Of a stretch of DNA of 64,000 nt, positions 52,036-60,202 are shown piece by piece (positions within the stretch are counted from its first letter, which is position 1; each line of letters opens with the position of its first letter). The notes under the pieces were generated by a model, which did no database searches, was not told where the DNA came from, and worked only from the letters and a program-made list of their open reading frames with translations. The DNA is taken from the NCBI RefSeq assembly GCF_900176005.1, contig NZ_LT838272.1, positions 1,383,587 to 1,447,586 of the forward strand. Reading direction: 5' to 3'. A program made the translations under genes and the position numbers. The DNA comes from Thermanaeromonas toyohensis ToBE (lineage in GTDB: Bacteria > Bacillota > DSM-521 > Neomoorellales > Neomoorellaceae).

Positions 52036-52825
52036 TTAAGTATTCGTTGCCCTCCTGGAGTGCCAAAACAGGTGTTCCGCATTTTCTTTCGATGTCTTGA
52101 GCTAGGAGCAGGATTTCGTCATCGGTCCTCCAAGGGGCATGGTGGATCGGGGCAAAAAGGTTTACTTCTGCCTTTTTGGTTATTTCGGCCACTGCTCCCA
52201 CCCAGGAGTGTTTTGCCCTTGCCGGGACGCCGTCTGCTTCGATACTGTGTTCCGCCTCTTCGTCGGTTAGCCAAACTTCATGCATAAGGAGGTTTACCCC
52301 CCTGGCGAACTCAGCTGTTTGCGGGTCAGCCACAGTATCCGTGATGTAGGCGAGGTAATCTCCAACCCGAATTCCTACGGAGCTGCCCGGGTGCTGCTGT
52401 GGCCGGAATCTGAATTCTAGCCCGGCAATTTCCTTTCGGGGTTCTGTGACCGCCTCGATTTCCAGGGGCAGATCATTTAATCTGAGGGGGTAGAGCGGCG
52501 GGCCCAAAAGTTTTTCGAGCGCCTGAAGGGGGTCAGCCTCCACCAGAGGATAGCCGGGCGCGTGGCACACTACCTTCCGGTTAGGCCAAACGCCTGTTAG
52601 GTAGAAAAGTCCACTGGTGTGATCGAGGTGATAGTGCGAAAGTATGATATGCAGTTCTTGTACTTGCTCCAGCTTTGCCTTCACTTCTGGCTTCAAAAGT
52701 CTTATTATACCTGTTCCTGCATCCAACAAGAAAGCAGTGTTTGAAGAAGGCATGACTAGGTAACAAGAGGTATGCCTGTTGTTAAAAGGAAAGAAGCCGT
52801 TAATTCCCAGTGGTATAAGTAGCAC
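51998..52825 (-). CDS. Metallo-beta-lactamase-fold hydrolase
   Basis: 275 aa from ATG 52825. Core motif LSHYHLDHTSG (HxHxDH, about 63-73), with later ligands in QHPGSSVGIR, ITDTVAD and IHHAPW. The fold and ligand set are those of RNase Z/phosphodiesterase-like MBL enzymes, but the tRNase exosite is not evident. It lies 3 bases downstream of the membrane-protein gene on the same strand, so the two form a pair. Possible substrates include RNA, cyclic nucleotides or phosphoesters; the sequence does not decide. Confidence 0.82.
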   Translation of the reverse strand: MLLIPLGINGFFPFNNRHTSCYLVMPSSNTAFLLDAGTGIIRLLKPEVKAKLEQVQELHIILSHYHLDHTSGLFYLTGVWPNRKVVCHAPGYPLVEADPLQALEKLLGPPLYPLRLNDLPLEIEAVTEPRKEIAGLEFRFRPQQHPGSSVGIRVGDYLAYITDTVADPQTAEFARGVNLLMHEVWLTDEEAEHSIEADGVPARAKHSWVGAVAEITKKAEVNLFAPIHHAPWRTDDEILLLAQDIERKCGTPVLALQEGNEYLISLPKTTGTLKK

Positions 52826-52828
52826 AAA

Positions 52829-53473
52829 TTACCCTCCTGTCTTGTGGAATTTCTTTAGTGCAAGCCCTGTTATTATCCAGCAGTCTTCAGGGTGTTCCCA
52901 GAAGTCAGATTCCGCTTTTTTTAGCATTTGACTGCCCCTAATTGTGTTAAGGAAGAAAAGTATAATGGCCGCCAGGCCACTTATTAAAAGAACTATGGTG
53001 TGCTGGAAAGTTTTAAACGATAGACTCCCCATAAGCATTATAATGCCCGCGTTGCACAGCTGAACAAGAATGAAGGAGCGACTGGTGTAGAGAGAAGGGA
53101 GAAATGGGTGGCGTTTTTCTTTAGGAATTGCTTGTGGGGAAATGCACAAGTCTTCTGTGGTAAGGGCAGCTTGGATCAAAAGATGTACATTAACATATTC
53201 GGCATGCCATTTTCTGGCGCTGATCATTGCAAAATACACTGCCTCTCCAAACAGCAACGCTATTCCAAGGATTGAGTTAACAATAACGAGAGTAGTAGCA
53301 TTCCACGATACGTTTAAAAATTCTAGGCCTGCGGCAGCAGAAAAAAGTGTAAAAACTAGTTTTAAATATAGTTCTAACAAGTGATCTCGTTTTTGGTCTG
53401 TGTCGCGAAGATGGTTGTGAACTTCTTGGTCGGTGAGGAGCAACAATTCCCTTAGAAAGCCTTTTTCGTCCAT
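52829..53473 (-). CDS. Membrane protein paired with MBL hydrolase
   Basis: 214 aa from ATG 53473. A cytoplasmic helical start (ELLLLTDQEVHNHLRDTDQK), then two hydrophobic helices (LVFTLFSAAAGLEFLNVS; ATTLVIVNSILGIALLFGEA), a polar middle (residues about 95-140) and two more helices (FILVQLCNAGIIMLMGSL; TIVLLISGLAAIILFFLNTI), ending in a charged tail. Four membrane segments in 2+2 arrangement resemble SLATT-like effectors, though I cannot assign the family. No other gene is coupled. Confidence 0.6.
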   Translation of the reverse strand: MDEKGFLRELLLLTDQEVHNHLRDTDQKRDHLLELYLKLVFTLFSAAAGLEFLNVSWNATTLVIVNSILGIALLFGEAVYFAMISARKWHAEYVNVHLLIQAALTTEDLCISPQAIPKEKRHPFLPSLYTSRSFILVQLCNAGIIMLMGSLSFKTFQHTIVLLISGLAAIILFFLNTIRGSQMLKKAESDFWEHPEDCWIITGLALKKFHKTGG

Positions 53474-53662
53474 ACTACCCCACCCTCAGTAGTCTTTAGC
53501 GATGAATAAGAGGTTTGCTTATGTCACTGTAAATTTCTTGTGGTCGCAATTTATCCACCGAGATAGGTGACACCGGATTTTAACAGAAATGGCTCTTGTT
53601 TTGATTGAAAGATATATTCTTTTCATTAAGGCGCTTCTCCTTCTTTGAATGCATGATTTTAC

Positions 53663-53795
53663 ACGACCGCCGTGAGAAGGCCGTATCCTTTCAAGGGTAG
53701 GGATGAAAGCAGCGGTGGGGTAAGGAAGAAAGGGTTGGTCTGAGCCCTGATCAGACCCTGGGGTTGGACCGGCCCAAAGTCAGAGGAAAAAAGAA
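53663..53795 (+). mobile_element. Short IS200/IS605-like element, copy A (truncated)
   Basis: Left half only: follows TTAC, then GCCGTGAGAAGGCCGTATCC hairpin and GGGATGAAAGCAGCGG, then the covarying hairpin GGTCTGA/TCAGACC and TGGACCGGCCC. It breaks off near 53790 without a right end. Same left end as copies B, C and the TnpB element at 58018. Confidence 0.6.
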
Positions 53796-53870
53796 AAGTT
53801 TATAACAAGTATGGAGTGCTAAAAAAGACAGACAGCCTCAGATAAAGTTCAGTTTTAGAAACGTTTTTAC

Positions 53871-54098
53871 AGAGCCCCCGCGGGAAGGCCCTACCCCTTT
53901 AGGGGCAGGGATGAAAGCGGCGGTCGGGTAGGTTAAAGTAAAAAGGCTCGGCCTGAGCTTTGGTCAGGCCCCAGGGCTGGACCGGTCCGAAGTTAAGCGT
54001 CTGGAGAGGAGGGCCTCTGCGCGGGCGTCTCTGCATCCATGTAAGCCGCCTCGATGAAAGAGGAAGCCCTACGCCTCGAGGCGTAGGGAGGAGGTCAC
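53871..54098 (+). mobile_element. Short IS200/IS605-like element, copy B (complete)
   Basis: 228 bp. Inserted after TTAC; left hairpin CCCTACCCC TTTA GGGGCAGGG with GATGAAAGCGGC after it; right hairpin CCTACGCC TCGA GGCGTAGG followed by GAGGAGGTCAC. The ends match the tnpB element at 58018-59635. The interior has no gene but a GGCCTGA/TCAGGCC hairpin and a GGACCGGTCC palindrome. It is a TnpA-less, TnpB-less (MITE/PATE-like) derivative that may carry only the structured RNA. Confidence 0.7.
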
Positions 54099-54123
54099 AA
54101 CCGGCATTAACACCAGGTGAAAG

Positions 54124-55236
54124 ATGATGCAACAGATGGGGGGTGAGAAAATGGGGAATCGCAAGGTGGACCTTGTTCAGGCCCAACATGCGGTCTGCGA
54201 GGTGCTGAGCAGGAACATACATGCCACCAACAGCGAGCTCGCGGCTGCTCTGGGAGTATGCGCTACAACGGTCCGCAGGGTGCTCAACAGGCTCCTCCAG
54301 TGCGGATCAGAGGATACGAAGTTGCTCATCCAGAAGCGCAATGAAGAGGTCCGGATGCGGTGGTGGTCGCGCAAGGAAATTGACCCCGGGGAAGTACTTC
54401 GAGAGCTGCGGCTGCTGGCTGAAAAGCTCGGAAGGGTGCCGCGTGAAAACGATGTGCCTTCTCTCCTTTTTACCAGGGCCGTAAACGTGTTTGGCTCGTG
54501 GAACGCTGCCATTCGGGCTGCGGGGCTGGGGGTCAACAGGTTCCGACTGCCGCGCGACCGGGAGCTGAAGCGGGAGCTGCTGCTCGATGCCCTGCGGAAG
54601 GTCGCAGAGAAGTTGGGGCGCGTGCCCAAGCAGGGCGAGTACAGGGAAGTAGCGCAGGAGCTGGACGCGCCACGGGATCCGTCGATATACGTCCGGTTCT
54701 TCGGGTCGTGGGAAGAAGCGCTGGGGCAGGCGGGCCTAATACGCACCCGGGAGGACGTTATCCAGGAGGAAGTGGAGAGGCTCGCGTCGCTCGGCAGGCG
54801 GTATGTGAGCGTGAAGGAGCTCCCGCGGCTCTCTTCCGGGGCCCGCAAAGCACTTAAAAAGGCTCTGGGGCAGCGGGGTATAACGGTCGTGCATGTAACC
54901 CCCAAAGTTGCGAAGCTCCTGTCGGCGGCTTTAGAACGCGGCTTTCCGGTGATTGACGGCCTCGACAGGGGGAGAGCGTTCGCCATAAGGCTGGCGTCGG
55001 GGCGGACGTTCAGGTCGATAGCGGCCGATGCCGGCATCACGGGCGAAAGGGTGCGGCAGCTTGCCATGAAGTACCTGCGGGCGGCTGCTGGGTCAGGGAA
55101 GGTGCGCCGCCGTCCTGTGAGGCCGTACTCCAGTGCTTTTTCTAATGCAGTGGGGGAGAGCGTTTCGAGAGGGGGGATCGGTGATAGTGGGCAGGCACGG
55201 AGGGTCGCAGCGTCCTGCGAAGCCACCGGCATTTGA
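54124..55236 (+). CDS. DNA-binding protein with homing-endonuclease-associated repeats
   Basis: 370 aa from ATG 54124; ATG 54151 with GGGGGGTGAG upstream is an alternative. N-terminal HTH (TNSELAAALGVCATTVRRVL), then two repeats of the homing-endonuclease-associated type (VFGSWNAAIRAAGL; FFGSWEEALGQAGL, each preceded by ...AEKLGRVP), then a sigma-4-like HTH (TFRSIAADAGITGERVRQLA). No nuclease motif is visible. Likely a sequence-specific regulator of the element. Confidence 0.7.
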   Translation: MMQQMGGEKMGNRKVDLVQAQHAVCEVLSRNIHATNSELAAALGVCATTVRRVLNRLLQCGSEDTKLLIQKRNEEVRMRWWSRKEIDPGEVLRELRLLAEKLGRVPRENDVPSLLFTRAVNVFGSWNAAIRAAGLGVNRFRLPRDRELKRELLLDALRKVAEKLGRVPKQGEYREVAQELDAPRDPSIYVRFFGSWEEALGQAGLIRTREDVIQEEVERLASLGRRYVSVKELPRLSSGARKALKKALGQRGITVVHVTPKVAKLLSAALERGFPVIDGLDRGRAFAIRLASGRTFRSIAADAGITGERVRQLAMKYLRAAAGSGKVRRRPVRPYSSAFSNAVGESVSRGGIGDSGQARRVAASCEATGI

Positions 55237-55489
55237 GCGCCTCCACCGCGCGATGCGGGGCGAGGTCGAATTTTTCTGGACGTCGTACGGGTCCGGCGGG
55301 TTGCTCTTCAAGGCGGTGTGCAGTGACGCCAGGAAGCTTAAGGAGTGGCTGTGCTCGGTGGGGTTGTCTGGGGTGAGAGTATTCGACCCGGGTACGGCCC
55401 TGCCGAGCGCCACCATGACCGGGAGGACCGCACGCCGTGCCCTGGCGGCAGTGCTGGGTAAGGAGGTTGCGGCCGGTGCCGGAGAATAG
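55181..55489 (+). CDS. Hypothetical protein
   Basis: 102 aa from GTG 55181 (GAGAGGGGGG upstream), overlapping the preceding gene by 56 bases. MIVGRHGGSQRPAKPPAFER, then VEFFWTSYGSGGLLFKAVCS and LKEWLCSVGLSGVRVFDPGT. No family recognised. It overlaps the following 3D-domain gene by 14 bases, so it is probably part of that transcript. Confidence 0.45.
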   Translation: MIVGRHGGSQRPAKPPAFERLHRAMRGEVEFFWTSYGSGGLLFKAVCSDARKLKEWLCSVGLSGVRVFDPGTALPSATMTGRTARRALAAVLGKEVAAGAGE

Positions 55490-56099
55490 AAAGAGGGCGG
55501 CTATTCTACTGGTGGTTGCCGGCCTGCTATTATCCTTTAAAGGGGACGCAGTTCATGCTTCCAAAAAAGTGTTTGGGGTTATCATCGGAGAACCTGGGGT
55601 TTTCGCTCCCGAAAGCGCAGTAGAAAGGAAGGGGGCTGTCTCTTTGGAGGGCAACGAGGATGGCGGGTCTTTCGGGGGAGCAATGGGCAATCCGTCCGGG
55701 AACCCGGCGCATAGCAGTGTCGCTCACCGGCACAACCGGATTCTGGCTTCGCGCGGTGGGTTTTCAAAGGGTGCTGCGAGGATAGTAGAGATGGAAGTTG
55801 TGGCCACCGGGTATTCAGCCAGCCGGGAAGAGGGGACCGAAAAAGGCATCACGGCTATCGGGACGAAGGCCCGCAGGGGCGTGGTCGCCGTTGACCCGCA
55901 GGTGATACCTCTGGGCTCGGAGGTGTACGTCCCCGGCTACGGCTGGGCCCGCGCAGAGGATACCGGGAGCGCTATAAGGGGGCACCGTATTGACCTGTTC
56001 TTTCCCACGCGGGAGGAGGCGCAGCGGTGGGGCGTAAAGAAAGTGAAAGTGATAGTACACCTGTCTGGTGGCAGGGCTTGGGCAACATTTAAGGATTGA
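55476..56099 (+). CDS. Secreted 3D-domain protein (RpfB/YabE-type)
   Basis: 207 aa from GTG 55476 (TAAGGAGG). Signal anchor (AAILLVVAGLLLSFKGDAVHA), a low-complexity middle, then the 3D (Asp-Asp-Asp) domain: MEVVATGYSAS, GVVAVDPQVIPLGSEVYVPG, AEDTGSAIRGHRIDLFFPT. The three Asp (VDP, EDTG, IDLF) are in place, forming a double-psi barrel related to lytic transglycosylase MltA. Such proteins remodel peptidoglycan, for spore germination or, on mobile elements, for passage through the wall. Confidence 0.85.
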   Translation: MPENRKRAAILLVVAGLLLSFKGDAVHASKKVFGVIIGEPGVFAPESAVERKGAVSLEGNEDGGSFGGAMGNPSGNPAHSSVAHRHNRILASRGGFSKGAARIVEMEVVATGYSASREEGTEKGITAIGTKARRGVVAVDPQVIPLGSEVYVPGYGWARAEDTGSAIRGHRIDLFFPTREEAQRWGVKKVKVIVHLSGGRAWATFKD

Positions 56100-56114
56100 G
56101 AGGAGGAAAGCGGA

Positions 56115-57038
56115 TTGTGCGCAGATTTCAGGAATAACAAAGTGAAGTCACCCGGGTGCGAACGTGGGAAAAAGAGATTTAGATTAGGCGCCCAGGTCTT
56201 AGTCAAGCGGCTGGTGCCGTATTTCGTGAAAGGCGAGAAGCAGGGGTTTGTGGTGGATTGGGAGTCCTACTGGGAGGAAGGCCGGACGGTCGAAGTCGGC
56301 GTGGTTGCGGTAAGGAAGAAAAACGGCAGGTGGAAGGTTGTGGAACTGGAGCTGCCGGGTGATGTGCCGGAAGAGGATGCCGAAGACATCCTGCTGCGCC
56401 ACTGGTACGTCTTCGACAAAGATGATAAGCGGAGAAAGTGCCCGCCTCTGTATGCTGTGTGGGGCTTCGATGACCCTCCTGTATGGGTGGCCGCCTGCGA
56501 GAAGCCTACCCATGAGGAGCAGATACCGTTCGCTCAGAGGTTGAAGGAGCTCGAAGAAGGGCCGGACATTGCTTGGGAAGGGATAAATCTTGTTGATGCT
56601 CTGCGCCAGCTAGGCCCCGGGATATGCACCGTTGTTTCTGACCTTACGGTGTTTGATTTTGATATTCTTGATTCCGGAATTTTTGCGAAGCGCGGGTTCT
56701 GCCCGGGATGCGCCGGAGAGGCAGGTAAGGCAGCAGACGAGGAGATAAGGCACCGGCTGGCGCAAATTCTGGCCGGCAGCCGGGCGGCGGGGGTCACGGT
56801 GCGGACGTTTACCCAGGATACCGTGTGCGTGAGGAACGAGCGTTCTGAGCTGGTTCGGGTTCCAGTAAAGGAAATCCGGGGCTTCCTGGTCAGGAATGCC
56901 GGGTGTCGTGAAGGAAGAGTGGTGCTCGAATGCGAAAGGCTTTCGCCGGAGGCGGTCCGCGACGCATACTGTTACGACCCGGCGACCGGCCGGTATATCG
57001 GGCTTATTGTTGATGAACGCGACCACCGGTTTGTGTGA
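56115..57038 (+). CDS. Unknown family (CWWPDPE-related paralog 3)
   Basis: 307 aa from TTG 56115 (GAGAGGAGG). A shared segment with the proteins at 21537 and 43253: LLRHWYVFDKDDKRRKCPPL then YAVWGFDDPPVWVAACEKP, matching W-Y-x-F, P-x-x-A-x-W and V-A-A-C. The CWWPDPE block is absent. A CPGCAGEA pair follows at about 196, and VTVRTFTQDTVCVRNERSEL is beta-rich. More divergent than the other two. Function unknown. Confidence 0.5.
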   Translation: MCADFRNNKVKSPGCERGKKRFRLGAQVLVKRLVPYFVKGEKQGFVVDWESYWEEGRTVEVGVVAVRKKNGRWKVVELELPGDVPEEDAEDILLRHWYVFDKDDKRRKCPPLYAVWGFDDPPVWVAACEKPTHEEQIPFAQRLKELEEGPDIAWEGINLVDALRQLGPGICTVVSDLTVFDFDILDSGIFAKRGFCPGCAGEAGKAADEEIRHRLAQILAGSRAAGVTVRTFTQDTVCVRNERSELVRVPVKEIRGFLVRNAGCREGRVVLECERLSPEAVRDAYCYDPATGRYIGLIVDERDHRFV

Positions 57039-57201
57039 TGCGTAAGGATGATTGACGGACTGGCGGGATGGTTTTTGGGAGAGCTCTATTTGCGGGCTGC
57101 TTCGGGTGTTGTGCCTGTCTTGAGTGTTTGACATTTTTTTGGCATTTTGGTGTTAGGGAGATTAGGGGGGGCGGGTTACTGCAGAAAACCTGGTGGGAAA
57201 T

Positions 57202-57250
57202 TCACTCAATATAGAAAGTCACTCAATATAATAGAAAGTCACTCAATATA
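57202..57250 (+). repeat. Three direct repeats upstream of the split gene
   Basis: TCACTCAATATA occurs at 57202, 57219 and 57239, 17 and 20 bases apart, in an otherwise gene-free stretch (57039-57327). These may be operators for a regulator of the downstream gene or the trace of a small iteron set. Confidence 0.55.
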
Positions 57251-57327
57251 GTGGAAAGGTTCTATGTGGTATTGGTGTATGTCGCGACAAGGCATCTTTC
57301 CTGAGTAAGATAGAAAGGAGATTTTTC

Positions 57328-58017
57328 GTGGAACGGTTTGACACTGCGAAATTAGAGAAGATTATTGAAGAGGTCGTACAGGAAAGAAGAGCGGAGATTA
57401 TTGAGGATCTATGTGCGAAAGTGGCTTATGCGGTTCTTTACGGGACGGAATACAGTCTTACCCACCGTTACGATCCGCCTTGGGACCATAGCGGACGATT
57501 GGCGGCAACAGGTGGGTTCGACGTGGACGAGCACTCAAAGGTAGAAGATTTTCTACGGGAATACAACGGAAGCAGCTGGCCCACTTATCAAAGCGGTATG
57601 GGTATGGCCTACAATACTTACAGCGACGATTACCGCGAATGGATAGAAGACGCCATTAGGGATTGTTGTTGTGAAGCTGTAGAAAGGCTGCGCACGGAAG
57701 ATTCTGAGTATTTTTCGGCCTTAATCGCTTGTCTGAATACTGGCTATGACTTGCTCGACACCAACAGCGAAAGCGGAGAAATTGTGAACGAAATTATTTT
57801 TTCGGGTATCATTGACGATTTTCTGTGGTGCGACCTGGAGTATAAGATCTGGCCGTGGGTGGCGGAGATGAGTCTTCGGCAGGCTGTCGAGATGGGCCGC
57901 GGGCTTGCCAAGCAGTGGCGAAAAGAAGAGCTGGAGGAAGCAGAGCGAAGACGTCGCGAATACGAAGAAAAGAAGCGACGTGCGGAAGAAACATGGGGAA
58001 AGATAGAGTCTGCTTAT
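57328..58017 (+). pseudogene. Unknown gene, 5' part, split by TnpB element
   Basis: From GTG 57328 (AGAAAGGAG) 230 codons: MERFDTAKLEKIIEEVVQER, acidic middle (YNTYSDDYREWIEDAIRDCC), then a long charged coiled coil (LEEAERRRREYEEKKRRAEE) ending ESAY at 58017, where the element begins. Reading across the element's excision gives ESAY-LTRYAKQIPPKLEK in frame, so the ancestral gene was 57328-58017 plus 59636-59833. No family recognised. Confidence 0.8.
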
Positions 58018-58163
58018 AAAGTTGCCGCGGGAAGACCCGCCCCCTTTAGGGGGCGGGATGAAAGCGGCACCCAAACTCATCCCTGCCTTCCGTTCCGTCA
58101 AGACAGCAGTTTCTGGTATAATTGTCTAAAGGCAACTACACTGGAAGGAAAGGAGGTGCCGCC

Positions 58164-59477
58164 TTGGCGTGGAGCAGCAAGTCCCACCCCCACAGGCTCC
58201 TGCTCACCAAGCAGTTCCCGCTGGGCCTGGAAATGCTCGCGCTCTTCCAGCCCGTTATGCTCGCAGCAAATAAGATCTGGAATTCCTGCGTCTGGCACAG
58301 CAGGGAGACCTATAAAACTGAAGGCCGCTGGCCCTCCGAAACGGAACTTAAAGCGAAGTTCAGGGCTTTTGCCGCGTGGAAAGAGCTCCACTCACAGTCC
58401 GCCCAGGCCACAGTCGAAGAGTACTTCGAAGCCGTCTCCTCCTACCGCAAGCACAGGAACAACGGCCACGGGGAAATGAACCCCCCGGGGTTCAAACCGA
58501 AAAACTGCCTCAGGACTGTGACCTGGAAGCGGCAGGGCTTCGCCGTCGAAAACAACACCTTAATACTCAAGCTCTCCCGCACCAGGGAGCCCATCATCCT
58601 CCCAGTGCCCGAAAACTGGGACGTAATCACCCTGCCGGACGGGACCAGAGTTAAAGGCGCTCCCGTCGAGGCCAAAGTAAAGGCGGTCGTCCGCCGCCGC
58701 AGGGTGGAAAACCTCGTGCTCCACGTGACCTTCGACCTGGGAGTGATACCCGTCCGCACCGAGGGGCTGGTATCGGCCTACGACTACAACTCAGCGCTGG
58801 TGGCCCGCACGGTCTCCAATGGCACCCAGGACCTCTTCGTCTGCCGCGAGCTCCTCGCCCTGATGCAGTACCGGAACAAAATAACGGCAGAGTTCCAGGC
58901 GAAGATGAGCCGCTGCAGGGAAGGTTCACGGCGCTGGAAGAAGCTCCTGGCCGCTAAGCTCCGTGCACTCAGGAAGCTCGACCGCCGCATCAAGCAAATG
59001 GAGCATGCCCTGACGAAGCACCTGGCGGAGCTGGACGCGGCTGAAGGGGTCGCCCGGGCCGTGGCGGGAGACCTGAAGGACCTGCGGCGGTCCTCCCGGA
59101 CCGGCATGAAGAACAAGGAGGCCAGCCAGAAAATAAACCAGATGCCCTACCACAGGATGCAGGCCGGGCATAAGTATAAGAGCATAATGCGGCGCGTACA
59201 TTTGGATGCCCGGACGGAAAAGGGCACTTCGGTCACCTGTGGCGTTTGCGGCGCTCGCAACCCCGCCTGGCGCAGGAAACGGGGCCTCTGGGTCTGCGGC
59301 AGCTGCAAAACGACCATGCAGGCCGACCTCAACGGCAGCACCAGCTTTCTCAAAAGAGTGCTGCTGGGAGACTGCATTGGCAGGCAGCTGCCCTTCGCCC
59401 TGAAACCGCCGAGGGTGTGGCGGTGGGACAGAAGGCTTAACAGGTTCGTACAGGTATCGCCGAGGGCTGCGGCCTAA
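58164..59477 (+). CDS. tnpB: TnpB RNA-guided nuclease (variant active site)
   Basis: 437 aa from TTG 58164 (AAAGGAGG upstream; an earlier TTG at 58122 lacks one). N-terminal OrfB_IS605 domain (HPHRLLLTKQFPLGLEMLAL). RuvC-I reads SAYDYNSALVART (Asp kept, usual IDLG lost), RuvC-II AVAGDLKDLRRSS (GDL where EDL is usual), zinc ribbon CGVCG ... CGSC, RuvC-III MQADLNGSTSFL. GDL variants are known in TnpB branches with a relocated Glu, so it may be active; a dead nuclease is also possible. The 3' flank 59478-59635 should encode its omega RNA. Confidence 0.85.
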   Translation: MAWSSKSHPHRLLLTKQFPLGLEMLALFQPVMLAANKIWNSCVWHSRETYKTEGRWPSETELKAKFRAFAAWKELHSQSAQATVEEYFEAVSSYRKHRNNGHGEMNPPGFKPKNCLRTVTWKRQGFAVENNTLILKLSRTREPIILPVPENWDVITLPDGTRVKGAPVEAKVKAVVRRRRVENLVLHVTFDLGVIPVRTEGLVSAYDYNSALVARTVSNGTQDLFVCRELLALMQYRNKITAEFQAKMSRCREGSRRWKKLLAAKLRALRKLDRRIKQMEHALTKHLAELDAAEGVARAVAGDLKDLRRSSRTGMKNKEASQKINQMPYHRMQAGHKYKSIMRRVHLDARTEKGTSVTCGVCGARNPAWRRKRGLWVCGSCKTTMQADLNGSTSFLKRVLLGDCIGRQLPFALKPPRVWRWDRRLNRFVQVSPRAAA

Positions 59478-59635
59478 AAAGCCGGGCACCTGGCGTAGTC
59501 GGGACGGAGTGACGGTCCCCTCCGGGAGGGCCGCCGGCAACGGCGCACACGGCCCGCTCGCACCGGTGTAACCCGGCAGGTGCGTGCACCTGCCGCCAGG
59601 AAGCCCTGCCCCTTCAGGGGTAGGGAGGAAGTCAC
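59478..59635 (+). ncRNA. Probable omega RNA at right end of TnpB element
   Basis: Gene-free and GC-rich, between the tnpB stop and the element end, with several stems (GACGGTCCCC/GGGAGGGCCG-like at 59510-59535; GCAGGTGCGTGCACCTGC at 59574-59592). TnpB guide RNAs end exactly at the right end, with the guide read from the 3' flank, here TTGACCCGTTACGCC. Confidence 0.6.
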
Positions 59636-59833
59636 TTGACCCGTTACGCCAAGCAAATTCCTCCCAAGTTAGAGAAGGGGAACTACCGCCTTTTCCGTCG
59701 GTTGCTCGACGAACTGGACGTCCCGGAGGATGAGATAAGAAACCTGGGAACGATGTTCGCTCATCGTTTTTCTAAAAGCGTAGCCGCAGAAATCAAAAGA
59801 TACAAGCGCGAAAAGCAAACAAAAGTAGGATAA
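59636..59833 (+). pseudogene. Unknown gene, 3' part, downstream of TnpB element
   Basis: 65 residues and a stop: LTRYAKQIPPKLEKGNYRLF, then RRLLDELDVPEDEIRNLGTM, ending YKREKQTKVG. It is in frame with the 5' part at 57328-58017 once the element is removed. It may still be translated alone from TTG 59636, but there is no ribosome binding site except in the element end (GGGAGGAAG), which could drive it. Confidence 0.75.
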
Positions 59834-60123
59834 GAAAACTGTTTTTGACGGATGTTCGGTGGGGTTGCTTAACAGTTAGCTCTTTTGCTGACTTTTGTCT
59901 CTAAGTGTGCTTTCTCCTTGCGCATTCAGGGGTAGTAAAGAAGTCGCGGCCTGCGGTATCTGGATGCCATTGATGGAACTGCGGTTCTGCCACGGTTAAA
60001 AACCTCGCCGCGTTGAGTCTGAAACGAGAGGAGCAGGCTTCAGAAGAGGCATGTCGGGTGGAGGTGGTTTTGGCGGTCCCTGTAGAACGTAAAGAAGCTA
60101 TCGCAATCAGGTGAGTAGACTAT
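59834..60123. other. Gene-free stretch, possible element scrap
   Basis: No gene recognised. ATTCAGGGGTAGTAAAGAAG near 59923 resembles the right end of the IS200/IS605-like elements and may be a decayed fourth copy. Confidence 0.3.
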
Positions 60124-60202
60124 GTGCGGGAGGAGAAACTCATTACTTATAGAGCTGCCAAGAAGTGGTTGCTGGAGGAACTGAGCATAGGGGGAGAGGT
60201 AC
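60124..60202 (+). pseudogene. SHOCT-like recombinase-associated fragment
   Basis: GTG 60124 reads MREEKLITYRAAKKWLLEEL then SIGGEV before running into the next gene's start region. This matches the beginning of short SHOCT-like proteins found near integrases in Firmicutes. Truncated by the downstream gene; low confidence. Confidence 0.3.

Larger units (their letters stand above)
58018..59635 (+). mobile_element. IS200/IS605-like element with tnpB only
   Basis: 1618 bp, inserted after TTAT and ending in GTCAC. Left hairpin CCCGCCCCC TTTA GGGGGCGGG then GATGAAAGCGGC; right hairpin CCTGCCCC TTCA GGGGTAGG then GAGGAAGTCAC. Exact boundaries are supported because removing 58018-59635 restores one open frame. 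No tnpA. Copies A-C (53663, 53871, 63086) share the ends. Confidence 0.85.

Noticed and set aside
54177-55232. 351-codon minus-strand frame opposite the DNA-binding protein, and similar long antisense frames at 43397-44242, 29693-30382 and 28444-29073
   Set aside because: High-GC shadow frames with Arg/Ser/Pro-rich or low-complexity composition and no domain; the plus-strand genes have clear motifs and ribosome binding sites.
58018-59635. IStron (group I intron plus TnpB) that would splice out of the interrupted gene's mRNA
   Set aside because: Only about 145 bases precede the tnpB start and 158 follow it, with no group I core (P, Q, R, S elements) visible. The in-frame junction is explained by precise IS200/IS605 insertion.
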